Shown: piece after piece, positions 9,979-20,058 of the stretch
Numbering within the stretch: the stretch's first letter is position 1
How the letters are laid out: each line of letters opens with the position of its first letter
Assembly: GCF_905171765.1 (NCBI RefSeq)
Contig: NC_053392.1
Coordinates: forward strand, 442,770,837 to 442,834,836
Source: Bufo bufo
Taxonomy: Eukaryota > Chordata > Amphibia > Anura > Bufonidae
Length of the DNA stretch: 64,000 nucleotides
Direction of reading: 5' to 3'
Program-made: the position numbers and the translations under genes
The notes under the pieces: model-generated
What the model was told of the DNA's origin: nothing
Database searches by the model: none
Seen by the model: the letters and a program-made list of their open reading frames with translations, nothing else

Positions 9979-10761
9979 ATGGCAGGTTTTCTAAGTACTG
10001 GTTTCAATGCAGAGGACTGGCTGACAGAAGCCAAGGAGGTTTTCTCTGAGAAAAATTTTCTTCTGAAAAAATATACCCCTTCAAACAGTGCGGCCTTTAG
10101 AGAACTGGAAAAAACATATAGGGAGCAAATTGTGTCTTGGTGGGAGGTCCAGAGCTTGGAGCACTACCTGGAACACAATATTGTACCAAGGGGTCTCAGG
10201 ATCACACTGCTACCAGCCAATAGATGCAGGAATGCATCACTAATGACTAAGTGGGAACAGGAAGCAACGGCCAGCTCCTTGCGCCTTATGAAAATTTTAG
10301 TAGAACAAGAGCACTCCACATTAGAGAACGCAAATAAAAAATTGAAGGACCAAATTGAGGTCACCCAGACATTTGCACAAGAAACTGACTTTGGAATCAA
10401 AGAAAAACAGCTCCAGACAGCCTTGGAAAAATTCCAATATCATTTAAAAGAAAGAAAGCATAAGCAATTTTCACGTGACTTGTCAGATTTCAAAGAAAAT
10501 AAAGCTTATATTCTTCTAAATGAAAAAGGGAGGTTGGAAAGGGACACTGATCCATCCTCAACGGAAACCGATCAATCCGAGTCTGATAGAGAACAGGCAG
10601 GCAGTAGAAGGAATGTGACCAAGGGGAGAGGACGTGGGAGGAGAAATCATAAAGGTAATCCTCATAAAAATTATAATCAGGGTTTTTTAGACCAGAATCT
10701 GTCCTACCCCCTCAGAAATCGGTCGCAACAACAACCACTGGCAACACAGGCCCAAAAATAA
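9979..10761 (+). CDS. PLE1 ORF1, basic coiled-coil-like protein of unknown role
   Basis: A 260-residue open frame just downstream of the partial pseudo-LTR. I chose the ATG at 9979, two codons inside the longest frame, because the PLE2 homologue (55251-56072) starts at the same MAGFLSTG. The middle (about residues 95-180) is rich in charged heptad-like sequence, with KLKDQIEVTQ and KFQYHLKERKHKQFSRDL, suggesting a coiled coil. The C-terminal 60 residues are Arg/Gly/Asn-rich (TKGRGRGRRNHKGN), likely for RNA binding. I recognise no catalytic domain. Conservation of length and motifs between two diverged elements argues that it is a real protein, perhaps acting like other retroelement ORF1 or Gag-like proteins. 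That role is inference. Confidence 0.8.
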   Translation: MAGFLSTGFNAEDWLTEAKEVFSEKNFLLKKYTPSNSAAFRELEKTYREQIVSWWEVQSLEHYLEHNIVPRGLRITLLPANRCRNASLMTKWEQEATASSLRLMKILVEQEHSTLENANKKLKDQIEVTQTFAQETDFGIKEKQLQTALEKFQYHLKERKHKQFSRDLSDFKENKAYILLNEKGRLERDTDPSSTETDQSESDREQAGSRRNVTKGRGRGRRNHKGNPHKNYNQGFLDQNLSYPLRNRSQQQPLATQAQK

Positions 10762-10766
10762 TTAAT

Positions 10767-13100
10767 TTGTCTTCCTACTCCCTGACTGAATCTGAAAATA
10801 GTATCTTGGAAAAAGGGCTCTCGTTTGTACCAACACCTAAATTTAACCTCTTTAGGACAAAAGTTGATCTTAATCTATTCGTTAGAAAATTAAGGTGGTT
10901 TAAACATTTTCGCAACATAGAAAAGAAACAGAGTTTGGAACTGGGGGTCCCACCAAACATGGTAGCGGATGTACGACTTTTACAAAGTCTGGCGACTCCT
11001 GTAGAAACATCATTGGGGGAGGGGCCATTCACACCACTTAAAAATAAAAGTACAAGGACGGCACCCACCACTGATACAAACTGTATTGATGTTTTCTTAA
11101 ATTTAGTGAGCACAGAACTTGAGTCCACACGGTTACATCTATCCCCTCAAAATTGCACACAGGAAGAATCACGGGCATTAGAAAGTTTGGCAGAGAATAG
11201 GAATATAACCGTTAAGCCCTCTGATAAGGGGGGAAACACCGTTATAATGGATACGGATAGCTATAAAATCATGTGTGAAAAACTTCTGGCCCCACGTGAC
11301 TGTTATGAGATTTTAGATGGAGACCCTACAACTAAATACAAACGTGAACTAAAGAGCATTTTGGATACAGCAAAAAATGATAAATTAATTAGTCCGGCTG
11401 AATATGAATTTTTGTTTCCACAGCACCCGCAGATAGCAACATTCTACTGTCTGCCGAAAGTGCACAAAGGGTGTGAACCAGTTAAAGGCCGCCCAATAGT
11501 TTCGGGCATAAATAGCTTAAGTCAAAATGTAGGAATCTACATAGACAAAATTTTATCACCATTTGTGCAATCACTTCCCTCATATGTTAGGGATACGGGA
11601 GATCTTTTGAAACAACTAGAGGAGATACATCTCGAGGATGGGTGCATATTGGGGAGCATTGACGTGGAGGCCCTATATTCATCCATCCCGCATAAATGGG
11701 GCCTACACGCAGTGGCTCATTATTTGAGCACACGTGGTTGCCAATTTATGACACACAACAATTTTATCCTTCAATTGTTGGAGTTTGTATTATGTAGAAA
11801 TTATTTTCTCTTCAACGGCAGGTTCTACCACCAGCTCAGGGGCACCGCGATGGGGTGTTCATGTGCCCCGTCGTATGCAAATTTGCTCCTGGGCTGGTGG
11901 GAGGACACGATGATTTTCCGTGATGAGACAGCATGTGAGGCCTTAAACGTCCAGATATGGGCACGCTATATAGACGACGTGCTGGTTGTCTGGAAAGGTG
12001 GCCGTAAGTCTTTTTCGGATTGGGCAGCAAGTTTGAACAATAACCAGATTGGCTTACGCTTCACGTCAGAGTGTGACGAGAAGCGGTTGCCATTTCTTGA
12101 TATCCTTATCACCAAAGATCAGGACGGAGGTTTGGAAACAACAATCTTTCGTATGCCTACCTCGACGAATTCCCTCCTGAGGTGGGACAGTTGCCACCCT
12201 TTCCCCCTCAGGAGGGGAATTCCTCGGGGTCAATACCTGAGATTAAGGAGAAATTGTTCGAATGAGGTGGAATTTCAGAGGCAGGCAACAGATCTCAAAA
12301 AACGCTTTATGGACCGGGGTTATCCCATTGGCACACTAACACCAGCCTATAAAGCTGCAAAAGCTCGCTCCCGTAGCTCCCTTCTTCCCCCTAACAAAAC
12401 GAGCAACACTGAGAACATGTCCCCAATAGGGATTCAGGAGACATGATTAATCAGTACATTTAATGAAGCCTCCGCAGGCATAAGAGAAATAATTGCCAAA
12501 CACTGGCATGTGCTCAGGATGGACCCCAACCTCTGTACCACCATAAAAGAACACCCAAGTATAACATATAGGAGGGGAAGGAGCGTACGAGACTGGACGG
12601 TGAATAGTCATTTCTCTCCTAACATGGCCTTAAAAACCTGGCTGGAAAAAGGTGTTCATGGAAACTACAGATGTGGGGGGTGCATAGCCTGTAAGTACAT
12701 GCAGTGCGGAAAATCATTTAGAAGCTGCAATACAGGAAAAACATACATTATCAGGGATCTGATAAACTGTAAAACCATGGGGGTTGTCTATAAAATCACA
12801 TGTTCCTGTAACAAGGAATATGTGGGCAAAACAAAAAGGGAGCTGAGACGAAGAATCGTAGAGCACATTAATGATGTCCATAATAGCAGGGACACCGTGG
12901 TCTCGCGCCATGTGCGTACTGAGCATGGCGGGGATCCAAGGTGCCTTTCGTTTATGGGAATCGAAAAAGTGAGGCCACCTGTGCGAGATGGGGACTGGGA
13001 TAAGAGAATCCTCCAATGCGAGGCAAGGTGGATTTTTTACCTGAAGACACTATACCCCAACGGCCTCAATGAGCAACAGAGCTTTACGTGCTTTATCTGA
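10767..13100 (+). pseudogene. PLE1 ORF2: Penelope RT plus GIY-YIG endonuclease, one in-frame stop
   Basis: The element's polyprotein for target-primed reverse transcription. The RT half includes KPSDKGGNTVIMDT, TFYCLPKVHKG, GRPIVSGINSL, SIDVEALYSSIPH (motif A), LRGTAMGCSCAPSYANL (motif B) and the catalytic YIDD in WARYIDDVLVVW. After a linker come a Cys cluster (CGGCIACKYMQC) and the GIY-YIG-type endonuclease (VVYKITCSC, EYVGKTKRELRRRIVEH) to the end. A single TGA at 12444-12446 splits RT from endonuclease in the same frame; PLE2 has Arg at that position. The frame opens in -1 phase before the ORF1 stop and has no early ATG, so how it is started is unclear. 10767 is a TTG, not a proven start. 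Confidence 0.92.
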
Positions 13101-13129
13101 ATATCCGGCTGATATGATGGTTAGGACCG

Positions 13130-14554
13130 GTCCCACATCTGTTTATAAATTCTAGTATCTAAGTAGAGTGGGAATTTACCGTCTTATATCCCCCTCCCCC
13201 TCCCTCTGCACCAGCCTAGATATGATTTCATTGTTAAATCTTAAATATCTAGGACATGAACTTTCTGATAAAGCCAAAAAATACCCCCTATTGTGGAATA
13301 AGCGTAAAAATTCTTTTTTGTCATGTGTATATCTAATGACAAAAATATCATTACTCTGTAATTTCTTTGTGGCACATAAATGGACCTGTGTGTCCAATAT
13401 TCTCCCCTCTTATAAGTACTGTATGGCCAAGTGCATGCAGAAAACTAGTATGGAGGGAAACCTGTTAAAGAAATCCACCTCTGAATGATTGTATTCTCTA
13501 GAACTGCTGTCCGGCATCTGAGACGGCTGATCAGCGTGGAGTGCCTGTGCGTCATCCGGTTGCTATGCGATGGGTGACGCTCGGACACATCCGCATGTAC
13601 TTCCGGTAGCCCGAGCGGTCATGTGACACTGACTTCCGGTGGAGTGGAGCGCATGGAAACAGCGTGCGTTCCACATGCGTTCCACCGGGGGAAGGCGGAG
13701 CAGGAGGGCGGTAACAGCTGGAGGCGCTGATTTTAAAAGGTGAGGCCGCTGAATGGGCTGTGTTCCTACACTGCCGGCATTCAGCAGTGAGGTGAGGCGA
13801 GGGTATTATTGGGGACACTTCTCCATACCCCGGCAGGGACGCGTACCACTGACCGTTCTTACCACCTTGTATTTACAAGCAATTCTCTACTAAAACAGTA
13901 AGTTGGAGACCATATACCTAATGCTGTTTAAATATGTATTATAATAGGCGCTTGATAGTAACTACGCCATGCATATTTCTCTTTGTGTATTTTGTAGAAA
14001 CCTTCTGATTTCAATGAGCCCCTGATGAGCTCCATTTTATGGAACGAAACATGGCATGTAGGGCCATTCAGTAAGGGACCTTTAGGGAAAAGGTCCCAGA
14101 TAGGGAAAGGTTCCGTATGGGGTCGCCCCTGTCGGGGCGAGTGCTCCGTGTCGTTGAGGCAGGTCTATGAGGATAGCCCCTGACCATCTATATAGGGAGG
14201 GCTCTAGACCAGGGCATAACAGGAGTATCCAGATTGCCATATTATTCTAACAACTGGACACCAGTGCCTGCGACCACATTGGAGCATTGCCGCCACCCAC
14301 CAACCCTGACCGTGTATCTACAGGACGGGGTAAGACCCACCCAGTACTATCTTACTGTGGTCTTATTAGGTGGCACAAAAAGTGTTTATATGTATGTAAG
14401 TCTATTGTCTTTGTCTCACTGCTACCACCAACGTATTTTAAGTGAAATCATAGTAAAAGTTAAATTTTATATATACTCAGTCTACATATGGTAAATATAT
14501 CTATAGGAGGTATATAGGCATATGGTGCATTGAGGTATAATTTTTTGTATATAA
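13130..14554 (+). repeat. Full downstream pseudo-LTR of PLE1
   Basis: Direct copy of the element terminus, holding the hammerhead ribozyme at 14012-14069. Its last 245 bases match the partial copy before ORF1, and its first 1.2 kb match the inverted arm. It ends at the right target duplicate. Confidence 0.85.
14012..14069 (+). ncRNA. Hammerhead ribozyme fold in PLE1 pseudo-LTR
   Basis: The core CTGATGA (14022-14028) is followed by stem II (TCCAT pairing with ATGGA around a TTT loop), GAAAC (14046-14050), a short stem III (ACAT pairing with ATGT around GGC) and the cleavage triplet GTA ending at 14060. Stem I can form from GCCC and GGGC on either side, with AAT/ATT beyond a small internal loop. 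All invariant core positions of the hammerhead are present. Penelope-like elements are known to carry such ribozymes, which process tandem transcripts. Cleavage by this copy is inferred from the fold. Confidence 0.78.
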
Positions 14555-14568
14555 ATCCTGATAACCTT
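14555..14568. repeat. 14-bp target duplication, right of PLE1
   Basis: Exact repeat of 8441-8454; the interrupted L1 remnant continues after it. Confidence 0.9.
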
Positions 14569-14844
14569 GCCAAAGTCTGTAATTCTCTATGAATTCTCAG
14601 CGAATTCTCAGTGAAAATCAGATATTTATCTCCTATCCTGAGGATAGGTCATTAATAGGTCATTGTTTAGATACAATGTAACAGTAAAAACAGCCCCATT
14701 AAATCCAACATGGTTAAAAATTGTAGGTGTCAGACAACTACAGTACTGTCTGTACAAAAAAAACTGAAGGCAAGAGAGCTCTAGAGTAGTTTGTCCCAAA
14801 CTTCTGGTAAAAACAATTTCCAACATGATGTGGTATCCAGTTTA
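14569..14844. other. L1 remnant continuation and short MITE scrap
   Basis: The first 50 or so bases appear to continue the L1 sequence broken by PLE1. Near 14632 a 'cctatcctgaggataggtca' motif occurs, the same palindromic core as in the MITE at 25573-25896. No gene is seen. Confidence 0.5.
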
Positions 14845-15089
14845 GGCTTGTTTCACACTTGCATTTACGGAGCTGGCAGGCTGTTCTGGCTGGGAAAAGC
14901 CTGCCGGATCCGGCTGCCTGAATGCCGTCCAGCCCCATTAACTATTATGGAGTCAGGCGGTAAACCAGCCACGATCTGCCAAATATGCAGAGAAACAGCT
15001 GGACAAATACTGCTGCGTGCAGCAGTTTTTGTCCGGCCGATTCCTGGCATCCTATGCCAGAAGAGCCTGCCAGCAGTGTGAAACAGGCC
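14845..15089. mobile_element. Harbinger-type MITE, 245 bp
   Basis: Terminal inverted repeats GGCTTGTTTCACAC and, inverted, GGCCTGTTTCACAC. The flanking triplets are TTA and TAA: both fit the TWA target of PIF/Harbinger elements, but they differ by one base. GC-rich interior with self-complementary stretches; no coding region. Confidence 0.65.
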
Positions 15090-15098
15090 TAAGAAAAT

Positions 15099-15620
15099 AC
15101 AGGTGCAGTTCAATAAATTAGAATGTCAGCGAAAAGTTATTTGATTTCAGTAATTCAGTTCACAAAAAGTAAAATTCATATTATATACATTCATTACAAC
15201 AGGGCGATTTATTTCAAGCATTTATTTCTTTAGATATTGATGATTATGACTTGCAGCTAATGAAAATCCAAAAGTCAGTATCTCAGAAAATTTGATTATT
15301 ATATAAAACCAATTAAATACCCCATAAATTCTCTACGGGTTTAGGGCAGGCGAGTTTTCTGGCCAATCAAGCACAGTGATACTGTAGTTATTAAACCAGG
15401 TATTAGTACTTTTGGCAGTGTGGGCAAGTGCCATGTCCTTCTGAAAAATGAAATCCATAAAGCTTGTCAGCAGAAGGACGCATGTAGTGCTCCAAAATGT
15501 CCTGACTTTGGACTTGATAGAACACAGTGGAGTGACTTTGGACCGCTGAGTGACAGTCCTGTCCATTTTCTCCTGAGTCCAGGTAAGACGCTTCTGACTT
15601 TGTCTCAGGGTCATGAGTGG
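15099..15620 (-). pseudogene. Decayed Tc1 transposon, 3' half of transposase and left end
   Basis: The left end reads 'caggtgcagttcaataaatt', a typical Tc1 terminus. On the minus strand 15333-15620 holds the C-terminal part of a Tc1 transposase in shifted frames. SFMDFIFQKDMALAHTAKST stands where the family has its second catalytic Asp (FQQDNAPxHT-like); the Asp of QKD remains but the following residues are altered. WPENSPALNP precedes the catalytic Glu region, which is lost in frame. The other half lies at 21440-22046; the LTR element sits between. It is a dead copy. Confidence 0.85.
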
Positions 15621-16209
15621 TGTGGAGATTAGCTCTGGTAGACAGGACAAGCGGTCGCAGTATAGAGGCAAAGACCAGTTTGTAACTCAAAAACTTCAGT
15701 GTTTTATTCACACTTATGGCAACAAAACAATCCGACAGTCCATTTGCAGTTTTGGTGTTTGTTCACACCTAGACAGTTCATACAGCAAAACGGTCACCTG
15801 TTATCCGAGGTGTTAGTTCACACCCGATCGGCATTGCTCAGGACAGAGCAGACCTCCCAAACTCAGGCCTCCAGCCTAGTACACGGCCCAGATCCCAATC
15901 CAGCGATTGCAAGGGCTCCTCTGTCAGAGAGAGAGGTATAATTACCACCAGCTGACACTGCTGGCTGTTTTTTTTTTTTATGTAGGCCAGTCAAGACCCG
16001 GCCTGGAACGTGGGGAGTAGTCACCCACCCAGCAATTTGACTACCCCCAGTAAGAGCCATCCTGGATCAACTATAACAGCTATACTAAATAGCAAGGTGT
16101 CAAACAGCAACTGCTGCTGACACATGAAAACTGGCTCTTACTCCACCGAGGCCAGGAACCTCGGTGACACATACCTTCCGTCAATGATGGTCCCTTGCTC
16201 CTTCCTACA
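15621..16209 (-). repeat. 3' LTR of the Gmr1-like element
   Basis: 589 bp; on the minus strand it starts TGTAGGAAGG and ends CTCCACA. It matches the 5' LTR (20838-21439) with scattered substitutions and small indels. The purine-rich tract on its inner side (minus-strand AAAAGGGGGAGG, 16211-16222) is the likely plus-strand primer. A solo LTR of the same family lies at 35679-36292. Confidence 0.9.
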
Positions 16210-16225
16210 TACCTCCCCCTTTTGT

Positions 16226-16483
16226 TCAACCCTGAGGGGGTGAACACTTGCCAGACAGTGTACCCGGGACAGGGTTTCTCTGCAAGCAGCCTGCCCTGTG
16301 TTCCACTGAGAACTTGAAGTTCTGCAATGACAAGAACCATCTGGTGACCCGAGCATTCCTCTCTTTGGCCTGGCTCATCCACTTGAGAGGGTAGTGGTTG
16401 GTCACCAGACGGAACTTTCTCTCCAACAGATAATAACGGAGAGACTCGAGTGCCCATTTGATGGCCAGGCACTCTCTCTCCAC
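16226..16483 (-). pseudogene. RNase H domain of the Gmr1-like element
   Basis: Minus-strand frame with ERECLAIKWALESLRYYLLE and FRLVTNHYPLKWM, the family signatures of gypsy RNase H. The usual VTDH motif reads VTNH, so a conserved Asp is replaced by Asn. QNFKFSVEHRAG follows, then the frame runs into the 3' end next to the LTR. Upstream the domain is linked to RT at 16698-17003 with frameshifts. Confidence 0.85.
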
Positions 16484-17620
16484 TATACTGTACCTAGTCT
16501 CGGCTGGGGTGAGTTTGCGACTCCTGAAAACAACGGGATGTTCCTCCCCATTGAATTCCTGAGAGAGTACAGCTCAAAGGCCTACTTCAGAGGCATCGGT
16601 CTGTACCACAAATTCCCTCTTGAAGTCGGGCATCACCAAAACCGGTGACCCGCACAGGACCGACTTCAATGAGGAAAAAGCCTCTTCCGCCTGGTCATTA
16701 CAGTGGACCATCACAGACTTCCGTCCCTTCAAGAGCCCTGTCAACGGAGCCGCTAAAGTGGCAAAATGGGGGAAAAAAACTCATATAATAGCCTACAATT
16801 CCCAGGAACAATTTTACTTGCCTCGTGGTGACAAGTTGGGGCCAATTCCGAATCGCCTCTATTTTATTCACTTTAATAAGTTGTTTGATAACTCCACGTC
16901 CAATGCCGTACCCCAGGTACTTAGTTTCCTCTAACCCTATTGTGCATTTCTTTGAGTTAGCGGTCAGTCCAATCTTCCTAAGAGATTCCACTACAGCCTG
17001 CACTTTGGGTAGATGACTTTCCCAGTCGGTACTGTGGATGACAGTATCGTCCAGGTAAGCCGAAGCTTATCGACGATGTGAATGCAGCACAATGTACATG
17101 AGCTGTTGAAAAGTGGCAGGGGTGCCATGCAGACCAAAGGGTAACACCTTATATTGGTACAGTCCCTCTAGTGTGATAAAGGCAGTTTTCTCTTTGGCAG
17201 CCTCCGTCAGTGCCCTTTGGTGAGGTCCAAAACAGAAAAATACCTTTGGCCTAACCTCTCAATAAGCTCATCCACCCAAGGCATGGGATATGCATTCAAA
17301 CTTTTTGGAAATCGTTACAAAACCGGAGTGTCTCGTCCGGGTTGGGTATTAGCACTATAGGACTAGCCCACTCACTTTTAGACTCCTCAATGATGTCTAG
17401 CCTCAGCATCATCTGCATTTCCTCTGAGATGGCTTGTCGCTAAGCCTCGGGTACCCGGTATGGTTTTAGCCGGACTTTCGCCTGAGGCTCAGTGACAATG
17501 TCATGCCGAATTGTGGAATTGTGGAAGTGTATTCAGGGAGATCTGAAAACACATCTGTGTTCCCACTAATAAACTCCCTGGCCTCCTGAGCCTGCTTAGA
17601 GGAGAGGCTGTCAGCAATTC
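16484..17620 (-). pseudogene. Reverse transcriptase domain of the Gmr1-like element
   Basis: Read in several frames on the minus strand. PIVLIPNPDETLRF lies near 17340, then a GLHGTPATFQQLM region near 17130, the catalytic AYLDDTVIHS (about 17033-17062), and QAVVESLRKIGLTANSKKC, then KCTIGLEETKYLGYGIGRG (open in 16698-17003). The order and motifs are those of Ty3/gypsy RT. Stops interrupt it between LPKV and the earlier motifs. It lies 3' of the integrase, which is unusual for gypsy elements. Confidence 0.87.
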
Positions 17621-18250
17621 TTACTGTGGCAGCCGCTTTGCTTGCTTCAGACAGTCTTCAGTACAGGTTTCCCTATCTTTCCATGGTTTGAGTAGATTCG
17701 TATGGTACACCTGCTCTGGCTTTCGCCTCTCTGGCTGGTGTACTTTGTAATTTACCTCTCCAATTTTTTCAAGTACCTCGTAGGGCCCCTGCCACCTGGC
17801 CAAGAACTTACTGTCCACGGTCGGCACCAGAACCAAAACCCGATCACACAGGTTAAAGATCTGGACCCAAGCCTGCTGATTATAGATCCGACTCTGGGCT
17901 CGCTTAGCAGCCTACATATGCTCCCTGACAAGAGGCAAAACAGTCTCTATCAGCTGTTGCATCTTGATAACATAATCAAGGAGACTTTTATGCGGAGTGG
18001 GTTGCTGTTCCCACGTCTCTTTGGCTACATCAAACAAACCACGAGGATGTCTGCCATATAGCAGTTCGAAGGGCAAGAACCCAGTAGAGGCCTGGGGTAC
18101 CTCTCGCACAGCGAACATGAGATAGGGCAGAAGAAGGTCCCAGTCCTTCCCATTTTTAACATGGTTTTTAGTGTTTTGTTAAACCTTTCAAACAGACCGT
18201 CTGTTTGCAGATGGTATACGGACGTCCGTAACTGTTTGATATGCAGCAAC
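17621..18250 (-). pseudogene. Integrase C-terminal part of the Gmr1-like element
   Basis: The minus strand continues after the MITE: VYHLQTDGLFERFNKTLKTM carries the third catalytic residue, the E of ERFN. PQASTGFLPFELLYGRHPRG (17912-18118) and FLARWQGPYEVLEKIGEVNY with VYHTNLLKPW (17621-17836) are the GPY/F module that ends gypsy integrases. The frame is shifted several times. It is followed 3' by the RT, not by the LTR. Confidence 0.88.
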
Positions 18251-18253
18251 TTA

Positions 18254-18751
18254 GGCTACTTTCACACTAGCGTTCGGAGCGGATCCGTCTGATGTTTCAT
18301 CAGACGGATCCGCTCCGATAATGCAGACGTTCGCATCCGTTCACAACGGATGCGTCTGCATTAAAACTTAGAAAATTTTCTAAGTGTGAAAGTTGTCTGA
18401 GCGGATCCGTTCAGACTTTACATTGAAAGTCAATGGGGAACGGATCCGCTTGAAGATTGAGCCATATTGTGTCATCTTCAAGCGGATCCGTCCCCATTGA
18501 CTTACATTGTAAGTGTGGACGGATCCGCTCGCCTCCGCACAGCCAGGCGGACACCCGAACGCTGCAAGCAGCGTTCAGGTGTCCGCTCACTTAGCGGAGC
18601 GGAGGCTGAACGCTGGCAGGCGGATGCATTCTCAGTGGATCCGCCTCCACTGAGAATGCATTGGGGCCAGACGGATGCGTTCGGGGCCGCTCGTGAGCCC
18701 CTTCAAACGGTGCGCACGAGCGGACACCCGAACGCTAGTGTGAAAGTAGCC
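18254..18751. mobile_element. Harbinger-type MITE in the integrase, 498 bp
   Basis: Inverted termini GGCTACTTTCACACTAGCGT, with TTA duplicated at both sides (18251-18253 and 18752-18754), the PIF/Harbinger target. The interior is built from repeated 'cggatccg' palindromes. It separates the integrase DDE core at the second and third catalytic residues. The 148-codon + strand frame here is not a gene. Confidence 0.88.
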
Positions 18752-18754
18752 TTA

Positions 18755-19301
18755 CAGAGTTCCCTCATTACCTTGGACATAAAAGGGGTACCCTGGTCAG
18801 TCAGAACCTCTTTAGGTAGCCCTACTCGGGAGAACATCTCCATTAGCTCCTTAGCTATAAGTTTAGCCGATGTATGTCACAGTGGCACCACCTCCGGGTA
18901 CCGAGTGGTGTAGTCTAGGACAACCAAGATGTGTTGGTGTTCTCTAGAGGACTTCGGTACTGGGCCTTCGAGGTCCATAGCAATTCACTCAAACGGTACC
19001 TCAATGATCGGGAGAGGTACCAAGGGACTGCGAAAAGGTGCTGGGGGCTAGTTGCCTGGCAGGTCGGGCAAGACTTACAGAATTCGTCCACCTCCCTAAA
19101 CACACTGGGCCAGTAAAACCAATGTAGTATCCGGTCCTGTGTTTTCTGCATTCCCAGATGATCCCCGAAAACATGTTGGTGGGCTAACTCTAACACGAGT
19201 TTGTGATAAGCCTGGGGCACCCCCAACTGTTCAATGGGTTCACCCCGCAGCTGGTTTACCCGATACAACATATCCTGATGAACCACAAAACGGGGGAACA
19301 C
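18755..19301 (-). pseudogene. Integrase zinc-binding and core domains of the Gmr1-like element
   Basis: The N-terminal H2C2 zinc-binding region reads HQHVFGDHLGMQKTQDRILH through FCKSCPTC (open in 18915-19301). The core follows in other frames: AMDLEGPVPKS, HILVVLDYTTRYPEVVPL with the first or adjacent Asp, then VLTDQGTPFM with the second. The MITE then cuts in. The family is clear from order and motifs. This integrase lies upstream of RT, the Gmr1-type arrangement. Confidence 0.9.
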
Positions 19302-19608
19302 TAACTCTGCCCCAGCTTGTTGTGGTTCACATCTACTATTAATAAATTTTCCCAGGCTCTGGATAGGGTTGGGTCCCGGTGTTGTGCAGTACCAAAATTA
19401 TCCCCAGAGACATTGAAGTCTGCCAGCTCAGGCCCCGGCGGCAAGTCCTCCACGTCTCCCACCATTACACTCAGTGGGGTTGTCTCCCCCTCTTCCACCG
19501 AAGTTGGCGGTCACCCCTACCACTGGCCCTTCGGCCTCGGGTTCCAAGGATTCTGGCCTTCACCCCGAAGCAAGGCCACTCTGCTGGGGTTACCCCTGTT
19601 CATGGGTA
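19302..19608 (-). pseudogene. Linker between protease and integrase, Gmr1-like element
   Basis: Poorly conserved minus-strand sequence with acidic and Pro-rich pieces (GDVEDLPPGPELADFNV in 19301-19498). No domain is recognised. In an ordinary gypsy element the RT would lie here; its absence supports the permuted order. Confidence 0.6.
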
Positions 19609-20058
19609 TCAATCACTTTTGTAGCAGGCCACAGTGCCGGGGAAGTATCTCCCGATTATAAATTCGTAGTGTAAGTTTGTGGCAACTGCCACTTCGTGAG
19701 TCCACCTGCTGGCCCCCGTGGTTAGAGACACCAGGGCGGTGGCATAGTCTTTTAAGTCCCCAGGAATGCACATGACCCCGACTTTCCGGCCAGTATACTC
19801 AGCGGAACGTACCAGGGGAGCCCTTACTAGGGACACCAGACTCCCTGAGTCCAGCAGGGCCTCCGCTGGAGTGTCTCCCACTTCCATCTGGCACAAGTAA
19901 TTTAGAGTTTCTGGGGTACCCGCTGCACACAGCTTCCTGGCATATAACGACTGAAGGAAGCCATCGTACGTGTCCGTGGGTTCCACCTGATGTGGACAGT
20001 CAGCTCGTACATGGCCAAGCTCCCGACACTGCCAGCAGACTATCGGAGTCCGGTCCAC
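19609..20058 (-). pseudogene. Zinc knuckle and aspartic protease of the Gmr1-like element
   Basis: Open for 149 codons. CWQCRELGHVRADC near the start is a CCHC zinc knuckle of the nucleocapsid type, for binding the element RNA. EALLDSGSLVSLV holds the protease active-site motif (DSG), and FIIGRYFPG matches the later part of retroviral-type proteases. The upstream gag continues in other frames at 20000-20255. Confidence 0.88.

Larger units (their letters stand above)
8455..14554 (+). mobile_element. Penelope-like element PLE1 (Neptune-like), 6.1 kb
   Basis: A complete-looking Penelope-like retroelement between 14-bp duplications. On the + strand the order is: an inverted pseudo-LTR arm (8455 to about 9699), a truncated direct pseudo-LTR copy (about 9699-9960), ORF1, ORF2 with RT and GIY-YIG endonuclease, and a full pseudo-LTR (about 13130-14554). 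Such mixed direct and inverted repeats are known for Penelope elements and arise from their target-primed, tandem mode of insertion. Assignment to the Neptune-like group rests on the vertebrate host, the GIY-YIG domain and the Cys-rich region before it. One in-frame stop in ORF2 makes this copy non-autonomous. Confidence 0.92.

Noticed and set aside
18467..18913. 148-codon + strand frame
   Set aside because: Lies mostly within the palindromic MITE and its flank; no domain.
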